A stretch of 64,000 bases of DNA from Hymenopus coronatus (GCA_030762935.1 CM060900.1:396259132-396323131); one strand, 5' to 3'; shown: positions 23,560 through 35,725, counted from the stretch's first letter. Made by a program: numbers and translations. The notes: generated by a model from the sequence alone, not told the origin.

Positions 23560-23731
23560 TTTGTGTTATGTTGTGTTATTTTTTATGCTCTGCTGTGATT
23601 TATTTTGTGTTTTAATTTTGTGATGTTCTTGTCACTTATTTTGTAATCAAAATGGTACTGTAAATTTTAAGTGAACATTGTGAAACCTGTAATGGACACT
23701 TTATAGATAAATAAGTAAATAAATAAATTAT
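23560..23731 (+). repeat. Possible LINE 3' end with (AAAT)n tail
   Basis: A TG/TTTTG-rich 3'-UTR-like stretch (GTGTTATGTTGTGTTATTTT...) ends in GATAAATAAGTAAATAAATAAA. Short tandem AAAT tails are typical of CR1/Jockey/I-type LINE 3' ends. No coding part and no target-site duplication seen. Confidence 0.35.
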
Positions 23732-24655
23732 CAGTGGTCCACCGCCTATGGACCACACTTTACGCGCTGTTAGGTGTATAAGGACATATAGTTCTATTGG
23801 TAATCAAGGAAAATGTAATGAACAGCATTACGTTAATGTATAATTAATTTCTGGACTGATAATCTGAAATGTCTTCAGGTTGGCGAGTAGCTCCAAGTAG
23901 ACGTGACACAAACAAGCCTTGCGTATTTGTTTTCCAGAGATTTCGGGGCCATAAGGCGTAACGTTGAGTGGGCATATCTCGCTGTGAATGTTGTACCACA
24001 CCGGATTTCTAATACTTTATGTAAGGCCAAAGACACCACACTACCTAAGCCATCAGAATACAAATTGATGTGGCAAAATGGATAGTCTATAAAAACAGGC
24101 ATTTCGTGTACATTTCACGGCGCACTTAAGACCATGTAAAGAACACCATGTAAACTATGCGATTGTTTTGTTGGCAAATTGTTACAGAAAGCGAAAAAGC
24201 AGCTAACACACAGAAGTGGATACATATTAAGCTATTTATCACAATATACGCATCTATACTGTATAGTATGGAGCATTATTAAACATTACCTTAGAGCATC
24301 TCTTAAATTAAAGTGTGAAATAGCTTTGTGAAATTCTGGAAAGTACAAGGATATTAAGACAAGATGGAAGTCGTCATGTCTCTGTTGTACTATTCCTGCA
24401 TCCTTCTTTATCATTTCCCCTTTGTGGCAGTACGTCAGGCAGGCAGCGGATACTCGTGCCTCCTACTGCCCTCGAAGGAGCTCTTTCTAGACCTCGGCTG
24501 ACCTTTGCTTTATTAGTATGTCTCTGCAACACAGCTCTGTTTTACCCAAGTGCCTAATACATAAGTTTATGGTATGGGATGCTTTGTGTTCGGTAACCGA
24601 ATGCAAGAAAATGTAGGATGAGGTATCGGTATAAACAAATTGTCTGTGCGGCAGT

Positions 24656-24762
24656 TATTATAATTATTATAATAATTATTATTATAGTAGTTATTATTAT
24701 AGTAGTTATTATTATAATAACTGTTATTATTATTACGACGACGAGTATTAGTATTAGTATTA
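24656..24762. repeat. Compound ATT/AGT microsatellite with self-complementary stretches
   Basis: Alternating TTATTATAATTATTATAA-type units, two copies of ATTATTATAGTAGTT, then ACGACGACG and AGTATT repeats. TTATTATAA and TTATAATAA segments are mutually complementary, so hairpins are possible. The SINE at 24766 begins immediately after. Confidence 0.9.
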
Positions 24763-24765
24763 CAC

Positions 24766-25332
24766 CCTCCGTGGAGTAATGGTTACCAACTTCATATACC
24801 TACCCAAGGTCGTGGGTTCAAAACCGGCGGAGGACGATAGATTTTTTCGGGTGTAAAAATCCTTTGCATGGTTTCCTTTTTTTTTTTTTTTTTTAAATAA
24901 TACAGTTCCGGAGGCTAGTGAGGACTCCGGTGCTGTATTCCTCTTTTCTCGATTTTTTCCAGTTTCCTATATTTCCTTAGTAGACCTTATTATTCTTAAC
25001 GTTTTCCTTTTACATATACATACACAAACATACACATTTACAAACACAGAAACATCCATGCCCAAGGCGGGACTCGAACCCACGATCCTGTGCACCACGA
25101 AGCGCCAAAGCGAGACACTTTAGCGAGCGTGGCCACCGGGATCGGCATATCCTGCGGAAGGGAAGTAAAGCCGTTCGTCCTGTGTCGTAGATTTACGGCA
25201 CGTAAGAGAACCTCAAACCTGATAGAGGCGCCTCTGATCAAAATTAAGCGGTCTTTCACGCCCAATTTAGAATGGGACGTTGAGAACCACATGTGTTAAA
25301 GAGCGTCCATAAATAACACGCTATTTACATTT
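24766..25332 (+). mobile_element. tRNA-derived SINE, local family A1, interrupted by another SINE
   Basis: The 5' part (24766-24876) has the family A head: CCCTCCGTGGAGTAATGG, B box GTGGGTTCAAAACC, and GGAGGACGATAGATTTTTTC. The 3' part (25145-25332) resumes at CCTGCGGAAGGGAAGTAAAG and runs through GTCGTAGATTTACGGCACG and GAATGGGACGTTGAGAACCAC to GCGTCCATAAATAACACG. Between them sits a complete minus-strand SINE of a different family. GCATGGTTTCCT before and GCATATCCT after the insert look like a diverged target-site duplication. Confidence 0.85.
24877..25144 (-). mobile_element. tRNA-derived SINE, local family C, nested inside family A1
   Basis: On the minus strand it starts near GATCCCGGTGGCCACGCTCG, has B-box-like GTGGGTTCGAGTCCC (about 25070-25084), a TGTGTATGTTTGTGT-rich middle, and ends AGCACCGGAGTCCTCACTAG...GGAACTGTATT followed by an A tail (T run 24877-24894 on plus). 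CCGGAGTCCTCACTAGCCTCCGG can fold as a hairpin near the 3' end. It inserted after the host SINE and must be younger. Confidence 0.85.
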
Positions 25333-25334
25333 TT

Positions 25335-28215
25335 ACATCATTATTATTGTTACTGTTATTGGTGGTGGTAGTATTGTTATTGTTTTATCTCGGAGCGATT
25401 TCCGCCACAAAGTGGCCTCTTTTAGCTGTGAAGCCTTAGTTGACACCCATAGGACAAATAAAGTTCTCTCTTTCATGCTTATCTAATATAAAAGAAATTT
25501 CTACAAAGGTAACGAGAAATTAATAGCTTTATTATATTTTGTATTAAGGCATTGTGGAAAAGGAAAGTGACAATATCACTGTCATTGATTACTATGAAAC
25601 TGTACAATTTTTATTAAATGAGACATTGCTATTTTAAATTCATAAACACTGCATTAGTTTGCCGCTTGTAATTCCTAAGCAGAGGCAGCATGAAAGGTTC
25701 AGTAATTACAATCGCAAGTGGCAATTACTGGTTAAAAATTGCAAGTGGCAATTACAATTACTGGTGGCAATCAACTTCATTATCCAAAAGAGCTAAAAAC
25801 TATTGGCACTAAGAGTGAAAATGAGCCAATTCTGTGTTTGTATGATTATTGTTTACTCTTTTTGCACACAAATGCTTTTAAAAATAAGGAAGAAATGTGT
25901 TTAATGTTACTAATTAACGAAATATTCACCATGTTTGAAGCTTTGGTGTTATAGGCTAAGTTTTGTGAGTGTTCATACGTGCGCATCACTGCACATCACT
26001 CATTTCCGAATAATTATTTGCGTCTCTAATGTATGTTTTTGGGACGCAAACAGCATAACTACACTCAGTGTAGGTGAGTGTACAGGTAGCCTAAAGTAGC
26101 CCTTAAGTGAAGACTATGAATTGAACACTAACCCTTTAGGACCACTTGCACTTAAGTATTGGCTATGAATCTGGCCCTAAGAATATCAGATGTAGAGTTG
26201 TGCACGTAATGAAGGTATGATAAAAGTATAAATGCACTTAAGATTTTAGTTATTGGCATAAGAGATAAATACTGCACATTTCTTATTTGTTCTCCTGTTT
26301 AAGAAAGCGCTAAGGAACTGTTTAGTATATGGTAAAATTCAATTATACTGTAGCGTTTCAGAACTGGAAACGAACTCGAAATAACAGAGTAAGGTCACCC
26401 TGGGAAATATGTTGAAATTAAGCTATGTGAAAATCTGGATTAAGAACACACTGACGCCTCAAAGTGTAGTATATTCACAAAACTGGTCGAATTGAAGTCA
26501 CGGAAGTAGACTACTACCACACCCGATACAGAACGTCTCCACGCCGGTCGTGGTCAAAGTGAGTATTTATATAACTTGTGAATAAAAAATTACTTCTCCG
26601 CCAGCCAGGTATCTAATAACTTGAGATGATTACAGATTAGGTCGTACGTTTTTAGAAGATAAGGGGTTCCAAGGCATGCAGAGAAGTTTTACCTGTGGCT
26701 CTCACTCTCAACGAAATCCGCACCACCTTTCCCGGGTCATTAAAACATAAAACGAAAGGAAATCTCAAATATTTTATCATACCATTTTAATGCAATGTGG
26801 AAAAAATTGTTTCACTCTATTTTGTGAGAAAAGATATCGAATATGGGAGAACACCAGGAAATTAAGCCGGAAATGTTCATTGAGACTTATTTAATCGGGG
26901 CAATGTAATACTAGAGCCTAAACACACTTTAATCCACACTAGAGGAATAAATTTTGATATTCCTAAATGTATTTAAACTATTGTTTAGATTTTCTATCAG
27001 AAATTAAAAATAAAATTTGATTCTACAATGGCACATTAGTTCCCCCTTACACCCAAATCGTGCAAATGTTTTAAAATTAAACCTCTGCTAGACGCACTGG
27101 ATTGAGGGGCTGCTTGGCTTTTATTGTACGCACGTTTTGTTACACTGCTTTTCAAGTTTTTTTTTTTAATGCTACAAGAACAGTAACTTTAGTATTCATT
27201 GGAAGCCATGCAATGATGCCAACGAAAATATCATTTTTCATACCGACCGAAATACACAACATAACTTGTTTAACAAAGTCTTGGAACCCAGAAAACGAAT
27301 GAAAGATTTGCGAAGAAGAGTATAGGCGGTATAATCAATAAAGAGCATGTGCAGTACTGTCGAGTTTACTGCATCCAAAATGCGCCAGAGGGGGCTCTTC
27401 TTATACAACTTTTCAACATTTACATAACTTCTATAAACAGGGCGCCGGGAATTTAGCAAGGTAAAGGAAACAAGTAAAATCTGCTGTGACAGATTATCCA
27501 TCACGACTACAAACAGTATCTCTTGAGGGAACTCTATACGAATGAAACACAATTACTTTTACTGTTAGTTCTTTGCTATTCATACTTTTTATGACTGCAT
27601 TCATCCATTGTTCCCTACACTTCCTTTTCTTATTTTTTCTTCAACTTTTCACATCATTTTATGCCATTTTGCTACGTCCTATCCAAACAATTTTAAACTT
27701 TTCGTTTATTATTTCAATAATATTATATTTAGCATTAGATTTCTGATTGTATTTAATACGCCTTTATATTAAGCATGGGTAAGCTAAGGTATAAGGGTGG
27801 ATAGCACTTTCCATCCTTTGTACGAATCTAAACTATTTCATTATATTTTATTAATTCATTATTTCTCTTAATTTTATGATTCTGTCTAATATACCGTTAA
27901 ACATATTAGGGTTCCTAATTTATAAAGGTGGGTGATAGAAAGACCTAATAGACAGACATTAAATGTTATGGAGCATTACATGCATAATTACTTACTGCCG
28001 AAAGATAAAGTATATATTTAGTTGCGAATAGTGATAGAACGGTGTATCAGGTACGTTATATTAGTTGTTTTGAGTTTGATGTAAAATATATACTAATAGT
28101 TTATATTTTAAGGATTTGAGAATAAAGAATTGCTTCTATCATTTGTTCTTCTATGGATAGAACATTTTTAAAAGAAAGCCTTCAGCACAAAATATAACTA
28201 CAAAAAAGGAAGAAT
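25335..28215. other. AT-rich DNA, no gene seen
   Basis: About 2.9 kb with chance frames only. At 25388-25480 a moderately GC-rich patch ends ACAAATAAAGTTCTCTC and could be an old LINE 3' end. Two AATTACTGGT / GGCAATTAC direct repeats lie at 25716-25770 (AATCGCAAGTGGCAATTACTGG and AATTGCAAGTGGCAATTACAATTACTGG). The minus frame 27238-27552 (104 codons) is not recognised. Confidence 0.4.
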
Positions 28216-28235
28216 CAAAAAATTAATATTATTAT

Positions 28236-28745
28236 TATAATTATTGTTATAATTAGTGTTATAATTAGTGTTATAATTGTTGTTATAATTAGTGTTATAA
28301 TTGTTGTTATAATTAGTGTTATAATTGTTGTTATAATTAGTGTTATAATTGTTGTTATAATTAGTGTTATAATTGTTGTTATAATTAGTGTTATAATTGT
28401 TGTTATAATTAGTGTTATAATTGTTGTTATAATTAGTGTTATAATTGTTGTTATAATTAGTGTTATAATTGTTGTTATAATTAGTGTTATAATTGTTGTT
28501 ATAATTAGTGTTATAATTGTTGTTATAATTAGTGTTATAATTGTTATAATTAGTGTTATAATTGTTATAATTAGTGTTATAATTGTTATAATTAGTGTTA
28601 TAATTTATTAGTGTTATAATTTATTAGTGTTATAATTTATTTGTGTTATAATTTATTTGTGTTATAATTTATTTGTGTTATAATTTATTTGTGTTATAAT
28701 TTATTTGTGTTATAATTTATTTGTGTTATAATTTATTAGTGTTAT
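28236..28745. repeat. AT-rich minisatellite with shortening repeat unit (24, 21, then 16 bp)
   Basis: About 510 bp built on the core GTTATAATT. From about 28264 to 28540 the unit is 24 bp (TTATAATTAGTG + TTATAATTGTTG), about 11 copies, almost without change. From about 28540 to 28600 the unit is 21 bp (TTATAATTGTTATAATTAGTG, about 3 copies). From about 28600 to 28745 it is 16 bp (TTATAATTTATTAGTG or TTATAATTTATTTGTG, about 9 copies, with ATTAG variants at both ends and ATTTG in the middle). No coding potential. TTATAA palindromes recur in every unit. Confidence 0.95.
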
Positions 28746-28749
28746 CACT

Positions 28750-30655
28750 ATTACCCTTAACAATAGGGAATATATAACCAGTGGCATTATGAAGATACAA
28801 AAAGGTCTGCCAATTGGAGATTGCTAAGCAGCTATAGTTATGAAATTAGCATAGAATTCAAGTAATACTACAATTTTTGAGCGTTTCATTATTTTTAATA
28901 ATTTTGGGCCTAAAATCTAATTCAACATCATAGCTTTTGCGATAGTTTGAACAAAGTTACCTTGAAGTTTATTTTCCAACGCTTATAAAGTGCCTTGAAG
29001 GCTGTAAATTATTAAACATTTCCACAACATTTAGTTTCATACTGAATATTTCATTACGAATTTAAATATAAATTTAAAGGGACATTAAGTCAGTCCCATA
29101 ATATTAAATACTGGAATAAATTTAATACTGAAAACTGTTCAAGATATCCACCTGAAAGTTTCACAGAGTGCAGATGTAAGCTTCTAAGCTAGTAATCTAT
29201 TTTGTCTACCAATTTCGATTGTTAAGGAATGTAAACGGTTACTCTAGATTAGACCATAATTTGATTAAAGTTTACCAGCCATTAAAAAAACAAAATAATT
29301 AAGGCAAAAATATGTCCAATATAGCATATAGATCATCACCCTCCTAAAATTTAATTTGGATTTTTTTTTTGATAATTTCTGAGAAAATGGATCATTTGTA
29401 GCAGAATGTTTTTTTTTTTGTTTTTTTTTTCAATTTCTTCATTTTTATAGTCCCCTATAACTACTTTGACGATACTTTTTACTTTGACTTGAAAACCAAC
29501 TGGGTTTATTATTTCTACCAAAACTTAATGTTTTCTTAACACTGGTTATATAATTTTAACTATAAAAACGTACTCCCATTAACTGCCACATTTATACTTC
29601 CAGAAACAAGTTGTTCCCCATAGTTACTGATAAACATTGATTGCCCTTAAATTTATTAATTTTAAAAACAGATTTTGTATTATTTTGATTTTAAATCTAC
29701 TTAAGTAGTTTAAAAATACTAAGATATTCAATAAAATTAAATATAGAAACCAACCTGGCTCACGCCGTTTAAACTCGGATCATGTAGGATTTTGAAGCTC
29801 GAACAGACCTATTTTATGAAATGCTTATATGGTAGACAGTAAGATCTTTCTCTCTGGGTATGCATGGGGGACGTGAATGGAAAACACCAATTAAATTTAC
29901 TGTTTAATGGAGAGTAATGGCGGATCTGTTTAAAAGTAGTTATCTATCGCTTTAAGATGAATAATCAACTACTCTTGAATATAGCTGTGTCGGAATAACT
30001 TCCAGAGTATTAACAACTATACAATATAGGTAAATGTTTTTTTCACAGTAAAGTAGCAAGCTTATGTTACCGAAACTCGCTAAACTGCTATAGGGCAAAT
30101 CGTTTCACGACCGCCGGTAAGTGGCTGTTGAACCGCACGCTGTACTTAACCGCTACCGATTCGTTAGTAACAGCTGAAATGAACTGTTATTGACGCAGCA
30201 GAAGTTGTAGTAGATGTAACTACATTATCGAAATACATATTCAAAACTAAGTCTCACACATATCCCCACCAAAGTTTCTACGTTCTAGGTTGCCAAATCT
30301 TAAGCCTCATATGACCCACTAAAACATTTTACTCTTTGACTAACGAAATTCTCAAGATTCTTCTCTTGACTATAAGTGCCAGAATTGGCCTATGTGATTT
30401 TTATACACGTTCTTTACATTTCTGGGTGTACAATTCTCATCATTTGAGTCTTGAGGCTTAATTGATGTCTTACTTAGAGCTCACCGGGACATACAATTAC
30501 CCTCGTGATTCAGATTTCATACCTAATTACTTTGCTACAATACTTGTCTTGTTAATGGCCAGTAACAGAACAATATGTGCTTTATTGTTACTTATGGCGA
30601 CATTTTCCCATTTACCCATTCTTTCTATTTTAATTATTTACTTATTATATCTAAA
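28750..30655. other. AT-rich DNA, nothing recognised
   Basis: Only chance frames. Poly(T) runs at 29360-29370 and 29409-29430 are not tied to any retroposon I can delimit. Confidence 0.4.
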
Positions 30656-30659
30656 CTTC

Positions 30660-30757
30660 TGACATCAAGACTCAATGGGGGATAGGGAACGGCTCTGATT
30701 CAAGAATGTTTTCGCCCTGTTCAGGAATCGAACTGGAGATCTCTGGAATAAGTAAAA
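30660..30757 (-). mobile_element. tRNA-derived SINE fragment, local family D
   Basis: On the minus strand, CTCCAGTTCGATTCCTGAAC (B box) is followed by GGGCGAAAACATTC and TTCCCTATCCCCCATTGAGTCTTG. The second part aligns with TTCCCTATCCCCCACAGAGTCTGG in the copy at 9195-9431. Both ends are degraded. Confidence 0.6.
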
Positions 30758-30759
30758 AG

Positions 30760-31970
30760 ACAGGGTAAATAAAATAAATTCGCCAATAAGGCTCGAAAGC
30801 AGGAATGCAAACAAAAGACTTTATATGCTTGCAAAGAAAACACCGCACGACTTGAGTCATATTTAACAATAGCATAAATTTAGAGAGTAAAACTTCCCAT
30901 AAAATGAGCCAAAGTTCACCTTTGTATTTCAAAGTGTGTATAAGTTTTAATTAACGTTAAATGTTTTGCCTGCAATGAAAAATGCATATAAAATTAAAGA
31001 GGGAATAGATAATTAATAGAAAAAGCTTAATGCATCATTTGGGGAAGGATTTTCGCTATTTATTATTCCCTTAAACACTGCGCAATTTCGCCGGAATATG
31101 AATCGGCAGCTATTGACACCACTTCCTTCTCCACTGCCCACAAACACCTCGCCAATAAGCTCGATTTTGAAGTAACTCTTTCGTTTAATTAACCTTGTCA
31201 CTGTTAACTTACAAACCAACTCAATCATTTATAAAAAATTATTTGCTCTGATGGAGATAGGCCGCTAACGATCGTGTCGAAATTAAGAGTGCCACCAACG
31301 GAAAGATGCGATACTTGGTTATCCCTGTCTTAGGGCATTGTATATCTTCCACACGGCATTAGCGTGGGAAATTGAATTAAAATTAACTTGTATTCAATTT
31401 TCTAATAGGTATTAAATCAACCGGAACATGACTTATTACATAACAATTTATTCTCCGAGAGGAAAGTGATTATCAGAGATTATGGAAATCGCCAAAGCTC
31501 GATTATCTGTACAGGAAAGAAGCTAGTACGGCTAGATGAGAGAAAGAAAACTTGCTTTAGCCTGGTAGTGGAAGCTGCAGGCAGTCTGCTCCACGTGAGA
31601 CACATCTCTGGGCTTACTAACATGATCACAAAAATTAGAACATAGTAAATGAATATAAGATAGCAGAGAGTGTTTGTAGGCAGCCACAGTCCTGCAAGAG
31701 GAACGAAGATCTTCGTATTTAAAATGGTAGGCTCAATCACATGACCGATAAGTAGAGTATCTTAGTTTGCTAATGTAATTTTTTGCCAGTTTTTCTGCTT
31801 TATAAAATCAATTACGGGAATATTTGGACATATGCTACTCGCGCTTATAGCATATAAACTATAAATGTAGGACTTATAGTCAAGGGCAAATTCCTATGTT
31901 GATTTTTGTCTTAATTATAGTTTACCACAATAAACAGAATGCTCTCATATCGCGGTCCACTTTGTTGCAA
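30760..31970. other. Intergenic DNA, nothing recognised
   Basis: Chance frames only (for example minus 31480-31740). No repeat match inside the window. Confidence 0.4.
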
Positions 31971-31974
31971 TAGC

Positions 31975-32212
31975 CAATCCACATGGCAATATGATGGTAA
32001 GACGCCTCGACTGCAGTAGCACTGCATTAAGTAGGACTCGATCCCAAGCGACCTCATGTGAGATTTGTGGTGGACAAAGCGGCGCAGGGGCGGGTTTTCT
32101 CCGGTTTCCCCCGCCATCGTATTCCACCGGTGCTCCATCTTCATTCCATGTATCACCAGCGTCATCGCCTGCGGTGCCTTAGTATTAAAAGCGGGCGTTA
32201 AAACACTATCAA
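31975..32212 (+). mobile_element. tRNA-derived SINE, local family B1
   Basis: A degraded head (GGACTCGATCCCAAGCGACC as B box and junction, 32033-32052) is followed by the family body GTGAGATTTGTGGTGGACAA, GGGGCGGGTTTTCTCCGG, TTCCACCGGTGCTCCATCTT and GTCATCGCCTGCGGTGCC, ending AAGCGGGCGTTAAAACACTA. The same body occurs at 41006-41245 (minus), 44505-44645 and 44690-44912. Frames over it (31911-32182) are shadows. Confidence 0.85.
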
Positions 32213-32514
32213 AAGGAAATTAAGTAGGATTACTTGCTTCAGTTTCAGTTATTTTATTTACAAATTTTCTCGTATTACTAGCACTGCCTCCGCGTACGAG
32301 GCAAATGCATTTGAGGTACTACATTAAACTTTGATTGTTACTTCCATAACCGATATAATATCTTTCTGATTAATTGTTTTAGTAATAAGGTATAGGTAAT
32401 GTTTAAATCCTGAATACTAATTTAATATTCTATAATACCTAGTGCATAATAATACCAATAACAATAATAGCAATAATAACAATGTATACGTAAAGTCACA
32501 CTAAAAATGTAATG

Positions 32515-32600
32515 TCATAGCTGGGAATTGAACCACGGATCTCCTGATCTTTAGCCGTTTGCTCTAACCACTAAGCAACATGCCAGCACAGCATTAAACC
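32515..32600 (-). repeat. tRNA-like SINE head, local family E
   Basis: Minus strand: A box TTGCTTAGTGGTTAGAGC, then CAGGAGATCCGTGGTTCAAT as B box region. The shared CAGGAGATCCGTGGTT also occurs at about 35640. A genuine tRNA is unlikely: the acceptor arms do not pair, and related degraded copies are nearby. Confidence 0.55.
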
Positions 32601-32764
32601 CCAACTCACTCGCTTGTTTACCGATAAACCACAAGGAAATCTCAAATTATTTTGAGATGATGTACCCCAATATTGTAAGTACATTAAGACCCGGGCTTCA
32701 TAATTTAGCCAACTAGTTGGTCAATTGATGTTGATCAACTGTTTTATTTTTCCACTAAGTCGTG

Positions 32765-32885
32765 TGAAATCTAGCAATCAGTTAGAGACCCGGAGATTTG
32801 TGGTTCATTTCCCGTCTATGGCATTGTGTTTTTCAGTCAGACCCTACCTATCCGCATTGTTTCCTACTTGCCGCTTGTGTGAAAA
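32765..32885 (+). repeat. tRNA-like SINE, local family E, degraded
   Basis: AATCAGTTAGAGACCCGGAG and ATTTGTGGTTCATTTCCC match the family E head; GTGTTTTTCAGTCAGACC matches the body seen at 35680 (GCATTTTTCAGTCTGACT). It lies 165 bp from the minus-strand copy at 32515-32600. Confidence 0.5.
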
Positions 32886-32899
32886 AGTTAATAAATAAT

Positions 32900-33610
32900 A
32901 ATGATATTAATGATCATATAATAATAATGATGACGACGATCCTATTAGCTGTCCGTTAGGAATTAGAAATCTGATGATTATCTGTTAGCTGCTTTAACCT
33001 ACAAGTCCGTTGCTGTGCTTTGTGTGCGAGTGGTTATGGCAAGGGTTTCTAATATGACCTCAGCTCATATTTGAGTGCAGTATACCTTGTAGACTCTTAA
33101 ACCCCTGTAACATGCAATCCACATTATCTGCGTAGCATACGCGTTTATGACGTATAACTCCAAGAAGTCAACTACGATTCGGAAACACCCTCTATGGAAT
33201 AATTTAGCCTGAAAAGCTTAGTCCTGGTGACATAATCATTCCCCAATATCAATATTAAAAAACACTTTATATCATACACATAACTTCTCAATTTTTTACA
33301 AACTATTCTTACGAATGATATACATCTTGTTAATTGTGAATAATTTTCATGACATATTTCCACATTTTGAATGCATAAGAGGTATATACTAGTCTAAAAT
33401 AATCAATTTTAGAAATCGTGACGTTATATATGCAAATTTTCATACAAATTAGACACAGTATCAACTTTCAACTCGAAAAACTATACATGCTGATAGCGAG
33501 ATATGTAAACGAAAGTCGCTCTCGCCCAGTTCCTCACTGGCAAGTTTTAACTTGAAATAGCCTCATTGAGTTCCGCAACTGTTTAACGCACCAAGGGATA
33601 TCTGCACACG
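32900..33610. other. Intergenic DNA, nothing recognised
   Basis: Short ATA/ATG-rich simple sequence at 32895-32940, otherwise no supported feature. Confidence 0.4.
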
Positions 33611-33625
33611 TCGAATACGGGGCAG

Positions 33626-33920
33626 ATAAAAATGAAGTGTTATTTATGGCGCTCTTTAACTGTTGTGGTTCTCAGCGCCCCAATCTATACTGGGGGTGAA
33701 AGATCGCTTTATTTTGCTCTGATGCCTCTTTATTAGGCTTGAGGTTCTTTTTTCAAGCTGTAAATCTAGGACACGGGACCAACGGCTTTACTTTCCTTCC
33801 AAAGGAAGCCATGCTAAGGATTTACACGCCCGAAAAAAAGTCATCGTCCTCCGGCGGGTTTGAACCCGAGACCTTGGATATATTAAGTTAGCATGGTAAC
33901 CATTACACCACGGAGGGCGA
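33626..33920 (-). mobile_element. tRNA-derived SINE, local family A1, with perfect 14-bp target duplication
   Basis: Minus strand, full length: head CGCCCTCCGTGGTGTAATGG, B box GGTCTCGGGTTTGAACCCG-type (about 33851-33873), body GCATGGCTTCCTTTGGAAGG, tail ending CATAAATAACACTTC. The direct repeat CGAATACGGGGCAG is exact at 33612-33625 and 33921-33934, so the boundaries are firm and the element is 295 bp. This fixes the length of family A1. Confidence 0.95.
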
Positions 33921-33939
33921 CGAATACGGGGCAGTTGGG

Positions 33940-35590
33940 CCACCTGTTAGAAAGGAAAAGTAGGGTTAAATGTAGCGCACGGGTGACTTAAAATGGTTGC
34001 TAGGATTTCGAATATTCCAGTTGGTAAAAAATGATCGGTGAAAGTGATTCATTGTTGCCTATAGACCATTTATGTTATATAATTTAAAAATTGTTCACCT
34101 AAAAACTTAGCTCCAGTGCGCCTTAAAGAAAACGCAGATGCAAACAGGTATAATAAGTAATAAGCAATACGAATCACATCGTCAAAGAAAGTTAGGAATT
34201 AATGAATGTTAAATTTGCTGAACATTCACATTAATACAGTGCAGACAAACACTCTCTCTGTTTCTCCCTCTCTCTCTACGAAAATTCATATTTGATTTTT
34301 TTTAATTCCCTTCGGAAATTTGCTACAATTATCGTAAATGAACCCTGTTGTATAAGTCCCCTTCCATGCAATTAAATATGATTATAGCTCCAGGATGTTG
34401 TAGAGGGTAGCGTGGTTTTGATAAAATAGGCCGAGATGGATTTGTTGCTAGCCATATAGCTCTTAAATCACTTGTGTTATTACCAAGGTTCCCATAATTA
34501 TATGTGAAGAAGGCTAGTGCTGTAGACCAGAATACTCAATATTGCCTACGGCAATGGATTACCTTTATTAAATTATCAGCCAGTTTGTGCACCGGAGAAT
34601 ATTGTTATTCTCAACACGATGTGGTCAACGTAAATCATAATGAGAGGAGTTGCATGTCCACCTCCCACCACTGAGTTTGCCCGGGGTGATTGTAATTCTC
34701 TTGGCAAGAGCGAGAATTCTGTTGAAATCTTCCTCTCGTTGCTGGGAAGCCAGGTTAATTACAAGAGACGTAGCAAAGCTTCCCAGCTCAAACGTTCTAC
34801 TGCTGACCAAGGAATTTTATTGAAAAATGTTTTCCTCCATCACATGGTTTCCTGAAACCGCCGTCGTACCCTTTATAAACTTTCAAAACCGAGATCTCTG
34901 GAGAGAAAATATTGAAGAGCCCTGTTAGTCGACATTTCGAGGCAAATTGCGTTTACTTGATGCCTAGCACTGAATTTTCAGCGATATTAGATCTTTCACC
35001 TTTACATACTTCGTGTGCCCATCAGTCATGTGATGCTGATGAGGCTGCGCTGATATTGTTGGTTCTAAGTTGAATTCTCTCCTCGTGGTTTGAGAACGAA
35101 TGTATAAAAGTGCTAATAACCTTCTAGCTCTGCTCAATGTTGACTTAACCCACATAGCTTTTTAGAGAACGCAATAACGAACAAACTAGACATGAACCTA
35201 CGTACCTGAAGTGAAGTTCCCAGAATGTATTACATGAATTCATGACCCTAAAATGTTTAAAAGTTACTTAAATTTATAATTACTAACGTCTACATTCACA
35301 TGACTTTCTCTGCTATTGTTTATTAACGATTATACAAATTATTCTTACGAAATAAATGTCTTTCACACCAGCCGTGTGTAGGACAGGAGTTGGAAAGGTA
35401 GACTCAGAATGAGAAATTCAAGTGTGAAAGAAACAAATATTTCACAGTGATTGACCTAATAGTTGGTTCAGCTATGAAGCCCGGGGTTTAAAGCGCTTAC
35501 AACAAAGTCACCTTTGGGGTATGTCATTTCCGTGTGAATTTGAGATCATCTTGTAGTCTACGTGACCTAGTTGGGGAAATTGAGTGCTGT
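33940..35590. other. Intergenic DNA, nothing recognised
   Basis: Small CT-rich run at 34250-34278. Chance frames at 34625-34855 and 34964-35155 are not recognised. Confidence 0.4.
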
Positions 35591-35596
35591 TTTGGC

Positions 35597-35725
35597 TATT
35601 ACCATGGTGATTCAGTGGTTAGAGGAACTGGACGATAACCAGGAGATCCGTGGTTTAAATCCCTGCTTTTGCTTTGCATTTTTCAGTCTGACTGAGCGTT
35701 TGCATTTTGATGAAAATTTATTTTT
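35597..35725 (+). repeat. tRNA-like SINE, local family E
   Basis: A box GATTCAGTGGTTAGAGG (35609-35625), then CAGGAGATCCGTGGTTTAAA with the B box (35640-35659), then GCATTTTTCAGTCTGACT in the body. The shared CAGGAGATCCGTGGTT with the copy at 32.5 kb defines the family. No flanking duplication found. Confidence 0.55.

Noticed and set aside
28236..28745. CRISPR-like array
   Set aside because: Repeats are directly adjacent with no unique spacers; it is a eukaryotic minisatellite.
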